A DNA stretch of 64,000 nt from Streptomyces brevispora (lineage in GTDB: Bacteria > Actinomycetota > Actinomycetes > Streptomycetales > Streptomycetaceae). A model generated the notes under the pieces. That model worked only from the letters and a program-made list of their open reading frames with translations. It had not been told where the DNA came from and made no database searches. The stretch is from positions 4,154,001-4,218,000 of the forward strand of contig NZ_VIWW01000001.1 in NCBI RefSeq assembly GCF_007829885.1. Direction: 5' to 3'. Positions 10,161 to 18,438 of this stretch are shown piece by piece (position 1 is the stretch's first letter; each line of letters begins with the position of its first letter). Both the position numbers and the translations under genes were made by a program.

Positions 10161-10751
10161 TCAGATGCTGGTGATGACCTCGTCGTAGGCCAGACGCGGC
10201 AGGCGCGGGAACCAGGCGTCCTCGCCCGGCTTGCCGATGTTGACGACCATCAGCAGGCTGTGGTCGCCGTCCAGGAACTCCTTCTCGATGCCCGCGGCGT
10301 CGAGGCCGGTCATCGGGCCCGCGGCCAGGCCGGCGGCGCGGACGCCGATGATGAAGTAGGCGGCCTGCAGCGCGGCGTTCAGCGCGGCGGACGACTCGCG
10401 GACCGGGCGCTCGGAGAAGAACGCGTCCTTGGCCTGCGGGAAGTGCGGCAGCAGTGCCGGGATCTCCTCGTGGAACTCGTTGTCGGCGGCCAGGATTGCG
10501 ACCAGCGGGGCGGTCGAGGTCTTCGCCTGGTTGCCCTCGGCCATGTGTGCGACGAGGCGCGCGCGGGCGTCGTCCGAGCGGACCAGGATGACGCGCAGCG
10601 GCGACTGGTTGAACGCGGTCGGACCGTACTTGACCAGGTCGTAGATCGCCTGGACCTGCTCCTCGGTCACCGGCTCGTCGGTGAAGGTGTTGGCGGTGCG
10701 GGCCTCACGGAAGAGGAGGTCCTGGGCGGCGGGGTCAAGAACGATGGACAT
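10161..10751 (-). CDS. Nitroreductase-family NAD(P)H reductase (malonic semialdehyde reductase, RutE-like)
   Basis: A 196-residue FMN flavoprotein of the nitroreductase fold. It matches the RutE/malonic-semialdehyde-reductase group in length and motifs: FREARTANTFTDEPV, YDLVKYGPTAFNQSPLRVILV (FMN and phosphate contacts), APLVAILAADNEFHE, AYFIIGVRAAGLAAGPMTG, and the ending PRLPRLAYDEVI. No other rut (pyrimidine degradation) genes are near, so a pyrimidine role is not supported and a general aldehyde or nitro reductase is equally possible. ATG 10751 has GGAAGG 11 nt upstream. Its promoter contains a candidate operator, so it is probably inducible. Confidence 0.85.
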   Translation of the reverse strand: MSIVLDPAAQDLLFREARTANTFTDEPVTEEQVQAIYDLVKYGPTAFNQSPLRVILVRSDDARARLVAHMAEGNQAKTSTAPLVAILAADNEFHEEIPALLPHFPQAKDAFFSERPVRESSAALNAALQAAYFIIGVRAAGLAAGPMTGLDAAGIEKEFLDGDHSLLMVVNIGKPGEDAWFPRLPRLAYDEVITSI

Positions 10752-10800
10752 CTTGCGTATTACCTTCCGGACGTACATGGGGGATCAAGCAACGAGGATC

Positions 10801-10830
10801 ACCGTAACCGAGAAGTAGGTTAACTTTCAA
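10801..10830 (-). promoter_or_regulatory. Promoter of the nitroreductase gene with internal inverted repeat
   Basis: On the minus strand, TTGAAA (10825-10830) and TACGGT (10801-10806) are 18 bp apart. TAACC (10805-10809) and GGTTA (10818-10822) form an inverted repeat inside the spacer, where a repressor would block the polymerase. Confidence 0.6.
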
Positions 10831-10841
10831 CTAAAAGCGGG

Positions 10842-10860
10842 GTGGAGTGATTCACTCCAC
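10842..10860. promoter_or_regulatory. 19-bp palindrome GTGGAGTGA-T-TCACTCCAC
   Basis: Perfect 9-bp arms around a single T, 12 bp upstream of the nitroreductase -35 box and 77 bp after xseB. It could be a second operator or a short terminator for xseBA. The single-base centre cannot form a hairpin loop without melting two or more pairs, which slightly favours a protein-binding site. Confidence 0.45.
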
Positions 10861-10937
10861 AAGACCTGCGTCGCGCGCCGGCTCGCCGTGGCTGCGCCTG
10901 TCCGCCTCGCGTGCCCAGGGTGGACGAGCGCCCGGAC

Positions 10938-11207
10938 TCAGCCCGCGTCGGCCACTGCGCCCTCGGGGCCGCCGCCGCCCCCGGGGGCGGCCGGTCCCGC
11001 CAGCGCGGCATCCAGCCGGGCGCGCGCGCCCTCCAGCCAGTGCCGGCACACCTTCGCCAGCTCCTCGCCCCGCTCCCACAGCGCGAGGGACTCCTCCAGG
11101 CTCGTTCCGCCCGCCTCCAGCCGGCGCACCACCTCGATCAGCTCGTCGCGCGCCTGCTCGTATCCGAGCGTGCCCGTGGCCGCAGCCGTCGTCCCGTCGT
11201 CCGTCAT
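10938..11207 (-). CDS. xseB: Exodeoxyribonuclease VII small subunit
   Basis: 89 residues. The conserved helical-hairpin core is GYEQARDELIEVVRRLEAGGTSLEESLALWERGEELAKVC, here split as GYEQARDELIEVVRRLEAGG and TSLEESLALWERGEEL, followed by a disordered Gly/Pro/Ala tail. Several XseB subunits bind one XseA to form the single-strand-specific exonuclease used in mismatch repair and DNA clean-up. ATG 11207 follows AAGGTGG. It lies 67 bp downstream of xseA on the same strand, so the two probably form an operon. Confidence 0.9.
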   Translation of the reverse strand: MTDDGTTAAATGTLGYEQARDELIEVVRRLEAGGTSLEESLALWERGEELAKVCRHWLEGARARLDAALAGPAAPGGGGGPEGAVADAG

Positions 11208-11274
11208 GTGATCCACCTTACGACCTGCCCGTTGATAGGAAATGGGCTCCGAAGCCCGTCGGCCCCGGCCGCCG

Positions 11275-12486
11275 TCACTCGGCGACCCGCACCACGAACT
11301 CGCCCCCCGCGACCCGCGCCCGGAGCGCGTCCCCGGCCGCCCCCGCATCGGCGGGATCGCGCACCACATGCCCGTCCGCCCGCTGGAGCACCGCGTAGCC
11401 GCGCTCCAGCGTCGCCGCGGGCGACAGCGCGACGACCCGGGCCCGGGTGTGGGCGAGCTCCGAGTCGGCGCGGTCCAGGAGGTGCCCCAGCACCCGTCGG
11501 CCGCGCCCGATCAACGCGTCGACCTCCGCCGCGCGCTCGTCCACCATCCGCTGCGGGCGCTCCATCGAGGGCCGCCCCAGTGCGTGCGCCAGGCCCCGCT
11601 CCTCCCGGTCGAGGAGCCCCCGTACGGTCCGCAGCGCCCGGTCCCGCAGCTGCTGGACCCGGTCCAGCTCCTCGCCCACATCGGGCACGATCCGCTTCGC
11701 CGCGTCCGTCGGCGTGGAGGCCCGTACGTCCGCGACCAGGTCGAGGAGCGGGGAGTCCGGTTCGTGGCCGATCGCCGAGACCACCGGGGTGCGGCACGCC
11801 GCGACCGTACGGATCAGCTGCTCGTCCGAGAACGGCAGCAGGTCCTCCACACTGCCGCCGCCGCGTGCCACGACGATCACGTCGACGTCCGGGATGTCGT
11901 CCAGCTCCTTCACCGCCTGGACCACCTGGTTCACCGCGTGCACCCCCTGCACGGCGGTGTTGCGGACCTCGAAGCGGACCGCGGGCCACCGGCGCCGCGC
12001 GTTCTCCAGGACGTCGCGTTCGGCCGCCGAGGCCCGGCCGCAGACCAGTCCGATCAGCTGTGGCAGGAAGGGCAGCGGCTTCTTGCGGTCGAGGGCGAAG
12101 AGGCCCTCCGCGGCCAGTGACTTCTTCAGCAGCTCCAGTCGGACGAGCAGCTCGCCGATGCCGACCGGCCGTATCTCCGTGGCCCGCAACGAGAGCTGCC
12201 CGCGGGGGGCGTACCACTCGGGCTTGGCGAGGACGACGACCCGCGCCCCCTCCGTGACCACGTCCGCGATCCGGTCGAAGACCTGGCGGAAGCACGTCAC
12301 GCTCACCGAGATGTCGTGCGAGGGGTCGCGCAGCGTCAGGAACACCACTCCGGCACCCGGGCGCCGCGACAGCTGGGTGATCTGCCCCTCGACCCAGACG
12401 GCACCGAGCCGGTCGATCCAGCCGCCGATGAGCCGAGACACGTCACCGACGGGCAGCGGAGCTTCCGCGGATGTTTGGAGAGCCAT
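11275..12486 (-). CDS. xseA: Exodeoxyribonuclease VII large subunit
   Basis: 403 residues with the N-terminal OB-fold (PLPVGDVSRLIGGWIDRLGAVWVEGQITQLSRRPG), the catalytic domain (GLVCGRASAAERDVL, VIVVARGGGSVEDLLPFSDE, TPVVSAIGHEPDSPLLDLVAD, ASTPTDAAKRIVPD) and a coiled C-terminal region. The GGGS and GHE motifs are diagnostic. ATG 12486 (MALQTSAEAP) has no Shine-Dalgarno but TACGCT ends 7 nt before it, indicating a leaderless message. A TTG ten codons upstream is the alternative start. Confidence 0.92.
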   Translation of the reverse strand: MALQTSAEAPLPVGDVSRLIGGWIDRLGAVWVEGQITQLSRRPGAGVVFLTLRDPSHDISVSVTCFRQVFDRIADVVTEGARVVVLAKPEWYAPRGQLSLRATEIRPVGIGELLVRLELLKKSLAAEGLFALDRKKPLPFLPQLIGLVCGRASAAERDVLENARRRWPAVRFEVRNTAVQGVHAVNQVVQAVKELDDIPDVDVIVVARGGGSVEDLLPFSDEQLIRTVAACRTPVVSAIGHEPDSPLLDLVADVRASTPTDAAKRIVPDVGEELDRVQQLRDRALRTVRGLLDREERGLAHALGRPSMERPQRMVDERAAEVDALIGRGRRVLGHLLDRADSELAHTRARVVALSPAATLERGYAVLQRADGHVVRDPADAGAAGDALRARVAGGEFVVRVAE

Positions 12487-12737
12487 ACGCGCGAGCGTAT
12501 CCGCCACGACCGACAACGAGACGGCTCCGCGACGGGAGCGGCCGACGGTCCTCGGAAGAGGGGTCCTGGTGAGGAGGGGGCCACCGAAGAGCCGTCCACC
12601 GAGGAACGGTCCTCAGAAGAGCGGCCCCCGGAAGAGGGGCATCGCCCTCAGCCCCGCCGGACGGACCCTGGCGCGCCCGGTCCCCGCCCCTGCAACCGCG
12701 CCCCGGTCCCCGCAACTTCCCCCCACCCCCCGCAACC

Positions 12738-14183
12738 TCACCCCATCCGGCGCCCCCGCTGCACCGCCAACACCACCAGCCCCACCACCAGCCAGCACCC
12801 TCCCACCACCTGCGCACTCGACGTCGCCTCCACGATCACCGCGATCAGCACGCCGGCGCCCACCACCGGGATCAGGACGTGCCGCCACCAGCTCGGCGGC
12901 CCCTCCATCCGCCGCACCGCGAACCAGCCGACCACCGACGCGTGCAGCAGGACGAACGCGGTCAGCGCGCCCATGTCCACGACCGACACCAGATGGTCCA
13001 GGCCGTCGTCGCGCCCGGCCGCCCAGACCGCCGCGACCAGCGTCACGACCGCCGCGATCAGGATCGCGATCCGCGGCACCCCCGAGCGCGGATCGACCTT
13101 GGACAGCAGCGCGGGCAGCCGCCGCTCCCGGGCCATCGCGAACAGCAGCCGGCCCGCCGCCGCCTGCCCGGCCAGCGCCGCGAACGCCGCCCCGATCGCC
13201 TTGCTGACCGCCACCAGGTCGTGCAGCCACAACCCGACCGAGGAGTTCACCGTGTCGTAGAAGGCCGAGCCCTGCGCGGCCGGATCGGCGGCCAGCTCCG
13301 CCGACGTCATCGGCTCCAGCAGAGCCGCCAGATACGCCTGCGCCACGAACAGGACCCCCGCCAGCACCAGGCAGAACAGCAGCGCCCGCGCCACCTTCGC
13401 CGAGCCGCCCGTCACCTCCTCCGCGAACGTGGCGATGGCGTCGAAGCCCAGATACGACAGCACGGCCACGGACACCGCACCCAGTACCGCCGTCGCGGAG
13501 AACCCCGAATCGCCGGTGAGCGGCGTCAGCCAGTCGCGCTGCGCCCCGTCCCGCACGAGCACCACCACCGCGGACACCAGGAACACCAGCAGCACCCCGA
13601 TCTCCATGGCGAGCACCGCGAACCCGACCCGGGCCGCCGCCCGGACGCCCCAGAGGTTCAGCAACGTCGTGAGGACCACCGCCAGCGCCGTCCACACCCA
13701 CCGCGACACCTCCGGCACCAGCGAGTTCATCGCGATCCCCGAGAAGAGATAGGCCACCGCCGGGATCAGCAGATAGTCCAGCATCGCCATCCAGCCGGCG
13801 ATGAAACCCGGCCCCTCCCCGAGCCCTTTGCGCGCGTACGCGAAGACCGAACCCGCCAGCGGAGCGACCCGCACCATCTGCGCGTAACTGAAGGCGGTGA
13901 ACGCCATCACCACGGTCGCCGCGACGTACACCAGTGCCACCGCACCGTGCGATTTCGCGTCGAGCGTGCCGAAGACGCCGACGGGGGCCATCGGGGCGAT
14001 GAACAGCAGCCCGTAGACCACCAGGTCCCGGAAGCCCAGCGTCCGCCGCAGCCCCGCCCGGTCGGCGGTGCTGCCGGAACCCGAGCCGCTGCCGGAAGCC
14101 CTTCCACCCGCGGAATCACTGCCGTTGCCGCTGCCGGAATCGCTGCCACGGCCGCTGCCGGAATCGCTGCCGCTGCCGGCCAT
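12738..14183 (-). CDS. APC-superfamily amino acid permease
   Basis: 481 residues, about twelve transmembrane helices, starting at LRRTLGFRDLVVYGLLFIAPMAPVGVFG (helix 1 with the unwound APC substrate motif). Other family marks are SYAQMVRVAPLAGSVFAYARKGLG and YLGFDAIATFAEEVTGG, then GRLLFAMARERRLPALLSKVDPRSGVPRIA. This corresponds to the APA/YhdG type of amino acid:proton symporters. The first 40 residues are an unusual low-complexity Ser-Gly-Asp tail (GSGSDSGSGRGSDSGSG) encoded by a short DNA repeat (about 14063-14183). The substrate is unknown. It is divergent from ispH. Confidence 0.88.
   Translation of the reverse strand: MAGSGSDSGSGRGSDSGSGNGSDSAGGRASGSGSGSGSTADRAGLRRTLGFRDLVVYGLLFIAPMAPVGVFGTLDAKSHGAVALVYVAATVVMAFTAFSYAQMVRVAPLAGSVFAYARKGLGEGPGFIAGWMAMLDYLLIPAVAYLFSGIAMNSLVPEVSRWVWTALAVVLTTLLNLWGVRAAARVGFAVLAMEIGVLLVFLVSAVVVLVRDGAQRDWLTPLTGDSGFSATAVLGAVSVAVLSYLGFDAIATFAEEVTGGSAKVARALLFCLVLAGVLFVAQAYLAALLEPMTSAELAADPAAQGSAFYDTVNSSVGLWLHDLVAVSKAIGAAFAALAGQAAAGRLLFAMARERRLPALLSKVDPRSGVPRIAILIAAVVTLVAAVWAAGRDDGLDHLVSVVDMGALTAFVLLHASVVGWFAVRRMEGPPSWWRHVLIPVVGAGVLIAVIVEATSSAQVVGGCWLVVGLVVLAVQRGRRMG
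14063..14183. repeat. Short-period repeat coding for a Ser/Gly-rich N-terminus
   Basis: Repeated words CCGCTGCCGGAATCGCTGCC encode the SDSGSG-type tail of the permease on the minus strand. The length of this tail is likely to vary between strains. Confidence 0.6.
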
Positions 14184-14266
14184 GAGTCCTCCGTTGTTCG
14201 CGTGATGATCAGTCTTCCGATCCCGTCGGCCCCGCGCCTGTTCGGTACGGCCTTACGATGGGACGC

Positions 14267-15247
14267 ATGACTGCTACGACATCCCGACGCGTCCTGCTCG
14301 CCGCTCCCCGTGGCTATTGCGCGGGCGTGGACCGTGCCGTGATCGCCGTGGAGAAGGCCCTGGAGCAGTACGGCTCACCGGTCTACGTGCGCCACGAGAT
14401 CGTCCACAACAAATACGTCGTACAGACGCTGGAGAAGAAGGGTGCGATCTTCGTCGAGGAGACCGCGGAGGTCCCCGAGGGCTCGATCGTGATGTTCTCC
14501 GCACACGGCGTCGCGCCGACCGTGCACCAGGAGGCCGCCGATCGGAAGCTCGCCACGATCGACGCGACCTGCCCCCTGGTCACCAAGGTCCACAAGGAAG
14601 CCGTCCGCTTCGCGCAGGACGACTTCGACATCCTCCTGATCGGCCACGAGGGCCACGAGGAGGTCATCGGCACCTCCGGCGAGGCCCCCGAGCACATCAC
14701 GCTGGTCGACGGCCCCGAGGACGTCGCGAACGTCGAGGTCCGCGACCCCTCCCGGGTCGTCTGGCTCTCCCAGACCACGCTCTCGGTCGACGAGACGATG
14801 GAGACCGTCGGCGCGCTGAAGGAGAAGTTCCCGCTCCTGATCTCGCCTCCCAGCGACGACATCTGCTACGCCACGCAGAACCGTCAGATCGCGGTGAAGC
14901 AGATGGGGTCGGACGCCGACCTGGTGATCGTCGTCGGCTCCAAGAACTCCTCCAACTCGGTCCGCCTGGTGGAGGTGGCCCTCGGCGCCGGTGCGAACGA
15001 CGCCCATCTGGTCGACTTCGCCGACGAGATCGAGGAGTCCTGGCTGGACGGCGTCTCCACGGTCGGTGTCACCTCCGGTGCGTCCGTTCCCGAGGTGCTG
15101 GTCGACGGTGTCCTGGCGTGGCTGGCCGAGCGGGGTTTCGAGGACGTGGAGATCGTGAAGGCGGCCGAGGAGTCCATCATCTTCTCGCTGCCCAAGGAGC
15201 TCCGCCGGGACCTGCGCGCGGAGGCGGCGGCACTCTCCGCCGAATGA
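14267..15247 (+). CDS. ispH: 4-hydroxy-3-methylbut-2-enyl diphosphate reductase
   Basis: 326 residues; the last enzyme of the MEP isoprenoid pathway, making IPP and DMAPP from HMBPP. All signature elements are present: RGYCAGVDRAV (cluster Cys), VRHEIVHNKYVV, FSAHGVAP, DATCPLVTKVH (cluster Cys), PPSDDICYATQNRQ (cluster Cys), VVGSKNSSNSVRLVEVA and GVTSGASVPE. ATG 14267 is chosen over the in-frame ATG 14258, because 14258 overlaps a TACGAT -10 box (14254-14259) that ends 7 nt before 14267. There is no Shine-Dalgarno, so it is probably leaderless. Confidence 0.95.
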   Translation: MTATTSRRVLLAAPRGYCAGVDRAVIAVEKALEQYGSPVYVRHEIVHNKYVVQTLEKKGAIFVEETAEVPEGSIVMFSAHGVAPTVHQEAADRKLATIDATCPLVTKVHKEAVRFAQDDFDILLIGHEGHEEVIGTSGEAPEHITLVDGPEDVANVEVRDPSRVVWLSQTTLSVDETMETVGALKEKFPLLISPPSDDICYATQNRQIAVKQMGSDADLVIVVGSKNSSNSVRLVEVALGAGANDAHLVDFADEIEESWLDGVSTVGVTSGASVPEVLVDGVLAWLAERGFEDVEIVKAAEESIIFSLPKELRRDLRAEAAALSAE

Positions 15248-15410
15248 CGGCGCCCGGTTCGGGCATCCGCTCAGGTTTCCGACCGTGCATCCGCTCGGGT
15301 ATCTGCTCAGGTTTCCGATCGGCGTTCCGGTTCGGGGTTCCCGTTCGGCGTTCCGGTTGGGTTCCCGTCCGGTTCCGTTCCGGTTTTCGTTCCGGGAAGT
15401 GAGTCGGGCC
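15248..15410. repeat. Degenerate GTTCCGG-rich tandem repeats
   Basis: Between ispH and ppgK, loosely repeated units of about 24-26 bp built from the words GCATCCGCTC, GGTTTCCGA, GCGTTCCGGTT and GGTTCCCGT fill the whole gap. No gene or clear hairpin is seen. Confidence 0.6.
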
Positions 15411-15432
15411 GCCTGCCCGTACCGTGGATCAC

Positions 15433-16170
15433 ATGGAGATCTTCGGCGTGGACATCGGCGGATCCGGGATCAAAGGTGCTCCCGTGGACCTGGACCGCGG
15501 AGACCTGGCGCAGGAGCGCCACAAAGTACTCACACCGCACCCGGCCACGCCCAAGGACGTGGCCGGGAGCGTGGCCGAGGTGGTCGGCCATTTCGACTGG
15601 TCGGGCCCGGTGGGCATCACCTTCCCGGGCGTGGTCACCGGCGGCCTCACCCGCTCCGCGGCCAATGTCGACAAGGGCTGGATCGACCTGGACGCCCGCA
15701 ACCTGCTCAGCGACAAGCTGGGCCTGCCGGTCACCGTACTGAACGACGCGGACGCGGCCGGTATCGCCGAGATGACCTTCGGCGCGGGGCGCGGCCGCAA
15801 GGGCACGGTCATCGTGCTGACACTCGGTACGGGCATCGGCAGCGCGCTCTTCATCGACGGCAGGCTCGTACCCAACACCGAGCTCGGCCATCTGGAGCTG
15901 AACGGTCACGACGCGGAGAAGCACGCGTCGACGAAGGCCAAGGAGGACGAGGACCTGAGCTGGCACCACTGGGCACACCGGTTGCAGAAGTACCTGGCCC
16001 ATGTGGAGATGCTGTTCTCGCCCGAACTGTTGATCATCGGCGGCGGTGTCAGCCGCAAGGCCGACAAGTTCCTGCCGCTGATCGAGCACGTACGGGCCGA
16101 GATGGTGCCGGCGGAGCTGCAGAACAATGCGGGCATCGTGGGCGCGGCCATGGCGGCGGGGGGCAGCTGA
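15433..16170 (+). CDS. ppgK: Polyphosphate glucokinase
   Basis: A 245-residue ROK-type kinase that phosphorylates glucose using polyphosphate and often ATP. Motifs: the phosphate-binding loop EIFGVDIGGSGIKGAPVD, the catalytic region GLPVTVLNDADAAGIAEMTFG, the adenosine/polyP loop VLTLGTGIGSALFIDG, and ELGHLELNG. Length and motifs fit the actinobacterial PpgK family. ATG 15433 lies 7 nt after TACCGT (15420-15425) and has no Shine-Dalgarno; the alternative GTG 15424 would lie inside that box. It follows ispH, as in S. coelicolor. Confidence 0.93.
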   Translation: MEIFGVDIGGSGIKGAPVDLDRGDLAQERHKVLTPHPATPKDVAGSVAEVVGHFDWSGPVGITFPGVVTGGLTRSAANVDKGWIDLDARNLLSDKLGLPVTVLNDADAAGIAEMTFGAGRGRKGTVIVLTLGTGIGSALFIDGRLVPNTELGHLELNGHDAEKHASTKAKEDEDLSWHHWAHRLQKYLAHVEMLFSPELLIIGGGVSRKADKFLPLIEHVRAEMVPAELQNNAGIVGAAMAAGGS

Positions 16171-16280
16171 CCGCCGCGTGGCGACGGCCGAGCCGAGACC
16201 GCCGCGACCGCGCATAGCCTGCGGCTGCGACGGCTTCGTGGCGACCGCCCCGGCCGGGGCCGCTCGGTGTTCCCGGCCGG

Positions 16281-16961
16281 TCAGTGCTGCCGACGCCGGG
16301 GCGCCTGTGCGGTGGTCCGGGGTGCCGGCCCCGCAGGCCGGGGGGATTGCGACTGGCCGGCGCCGGCCGCCCGCGCGGTCTGTGCGGCCAGCAGCATCCG
16401 CCGCTGCCGGGCGCGCATCAGCCGGACCTTGCGTACGGTCGCGATGAGCCCGGCGATGAGCGTGCCGCCGTACAGCCAGCCCGCGTGGACGGCGAGCGCG
16501 GTGACGACGGCCATCGTCTGTCCGCCGAAACCGCTCGTGCCGCCCGAGATCGGGATGATGCCGACAGCGAACGCGATCGGCACGCTGATCGGCGCGGTCA
16601 CCAGGTCCGCGGGCCGCACCCAGAGCGCGGTCAGCGCGCTGACCGGCAGGAACAGCGCACCGAACACGACGGCCGAGTCGTCGAACAGCAACCAGTCCGC
16701 GCAGGCCAGCACGAACATGGTGACGGCCGCGAAGAGCCCGGCGCCGATACCGGTCAGCCGGGGATTCGGCAGTCGCCGCAGGGCGAGCACAACAGGTGCC
16801 ACCGGGCGGGCCCGGCCTGCGGGTGCGCTCATCACCCGATAGGCGGAGGCACCTTCGCCGGGTGCTCCCTTGGCTCCCTCGGCTCCCTTGGTCCCCAGCG
16901 GGGACTGCGGGGCCTGCTGAGTCGGGTTGTGCTGCGGGGGACGTGTCCTGTGCTGCTCCAC
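16281..16961 (-). CDS. Multi-pass membrane protein (DUF6542-like)
   Basis: 226 residues. A hydrophilic N-terminus (EQHRTRPPQHNPTQQAPQ...) precedes about four transmembrane helices: LTGIGAGLFAAVTMFVLACADWL, VFGALFLPVSALTALWV, a third around ISVPIAFAVGIIPISG, and MAVVTALAVHAGWLYGGTLIAGLIATV. The C-terminus is basic (RKVRLMRARQRRMLLAAQ). It resembles the uncharacterised DUF6542 family of Streptomyces. GTG 16961 is preceded by TACGTT with a 6-nt gap and no Shine-Dalgarno, suggesting a leaderless transcript; the frame is open further upstream but without a better start. Function unknown. Confidence 0.75.
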   Translation of the reverse strand: MEQHRTRPPQHNPTQQAPQSPLGTKGAEGAKGAPGEGASAYRVMSAPAGRARPVAPVVLALRRLPNPRLTGIGAGLFAAVTMFVLACADWLLFDDSAVVFGALFLPVSALTALWVRPADLVTAPISVPIAFAVGIIPISGGTSGFGGQTMAVVTALAVHAGWLYGGTLIAGLIATVRKVRLMRARQRRMLLAAQTARAAGAGQSQSPRPAGPAPRTTAQAPRRRQH

Positions 16962-17179
16962 CGGGACAACGTAGGTCGCCGGGCGGCAGGAATCAGGTGC
17001 GGGACACGCGCTTTGGCCGAGCTTGGCGATGAGTTCGATGCCACACGGCCCAACGGGAACCGGATCGGCGCCCGACGGGACCCGTGGATACGTGTTCGCG
17101 GCCGCCCGTAAACTGGAGAATCGGCCCACCGGGGCCGGACGTCATTGCGAGCCCGCCCACCCCTCAGGAAGTCGCCAAC

Positions 17180-18268
<1,089 letters not shown>

Positions 18269-18316
18269 CGGGTTCGATACGTTACGTCACTGATCTGGCA
18301 AAAAAGCAGGTCGGAA

Positions 18317-18346
18317 GGGGCCCGGCTCTTCGGAGTCGGGCCCCTG
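18317..18346 (+). terminator. Hairpin with TTCG tetraloop after ychF
   Basis: A 13-bp stem (18317-18329 with 18334-18346, one G-T pair) closed by a TTCG loop, 48 bp after the ychF stop. Confidence 0.8.
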
Positions 18347-18382
18347 GGCTTTCCCCGTTCGGTCCGTCAGCTCAGAGGTGAA

Positions 18383-18422
18383 GTAAGATTCAACCTACGT
18401 AAGAATCTATCTACGTTAATTG
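18383..18422. promoter_or_regulatory. 16-bp iterons in the ATPase promoter
   Basis: GTAAGATTCAACCTAC (18383) and GTAAGAATCTATCTAC (18399) are adjacent and 13/16 identical. A third, shorter match begins GTTAAT at 18415. The array is A/T-rich in otherwise GC-rich DNA and ends 17 bp before the ATPase start, so it is a likely operator/promoter. Confidence 0.6.
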
Positions 18423-18438
18423 TCCTCAGGGGTGCGTC

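Noticed and set aside
12487..12737. Possible small gene between xseA and the permease
   Set aside because: Only degenerate GAAGAG/CGGTCC words and Pro-rich frames are present, with no start-ribosome-site pair.
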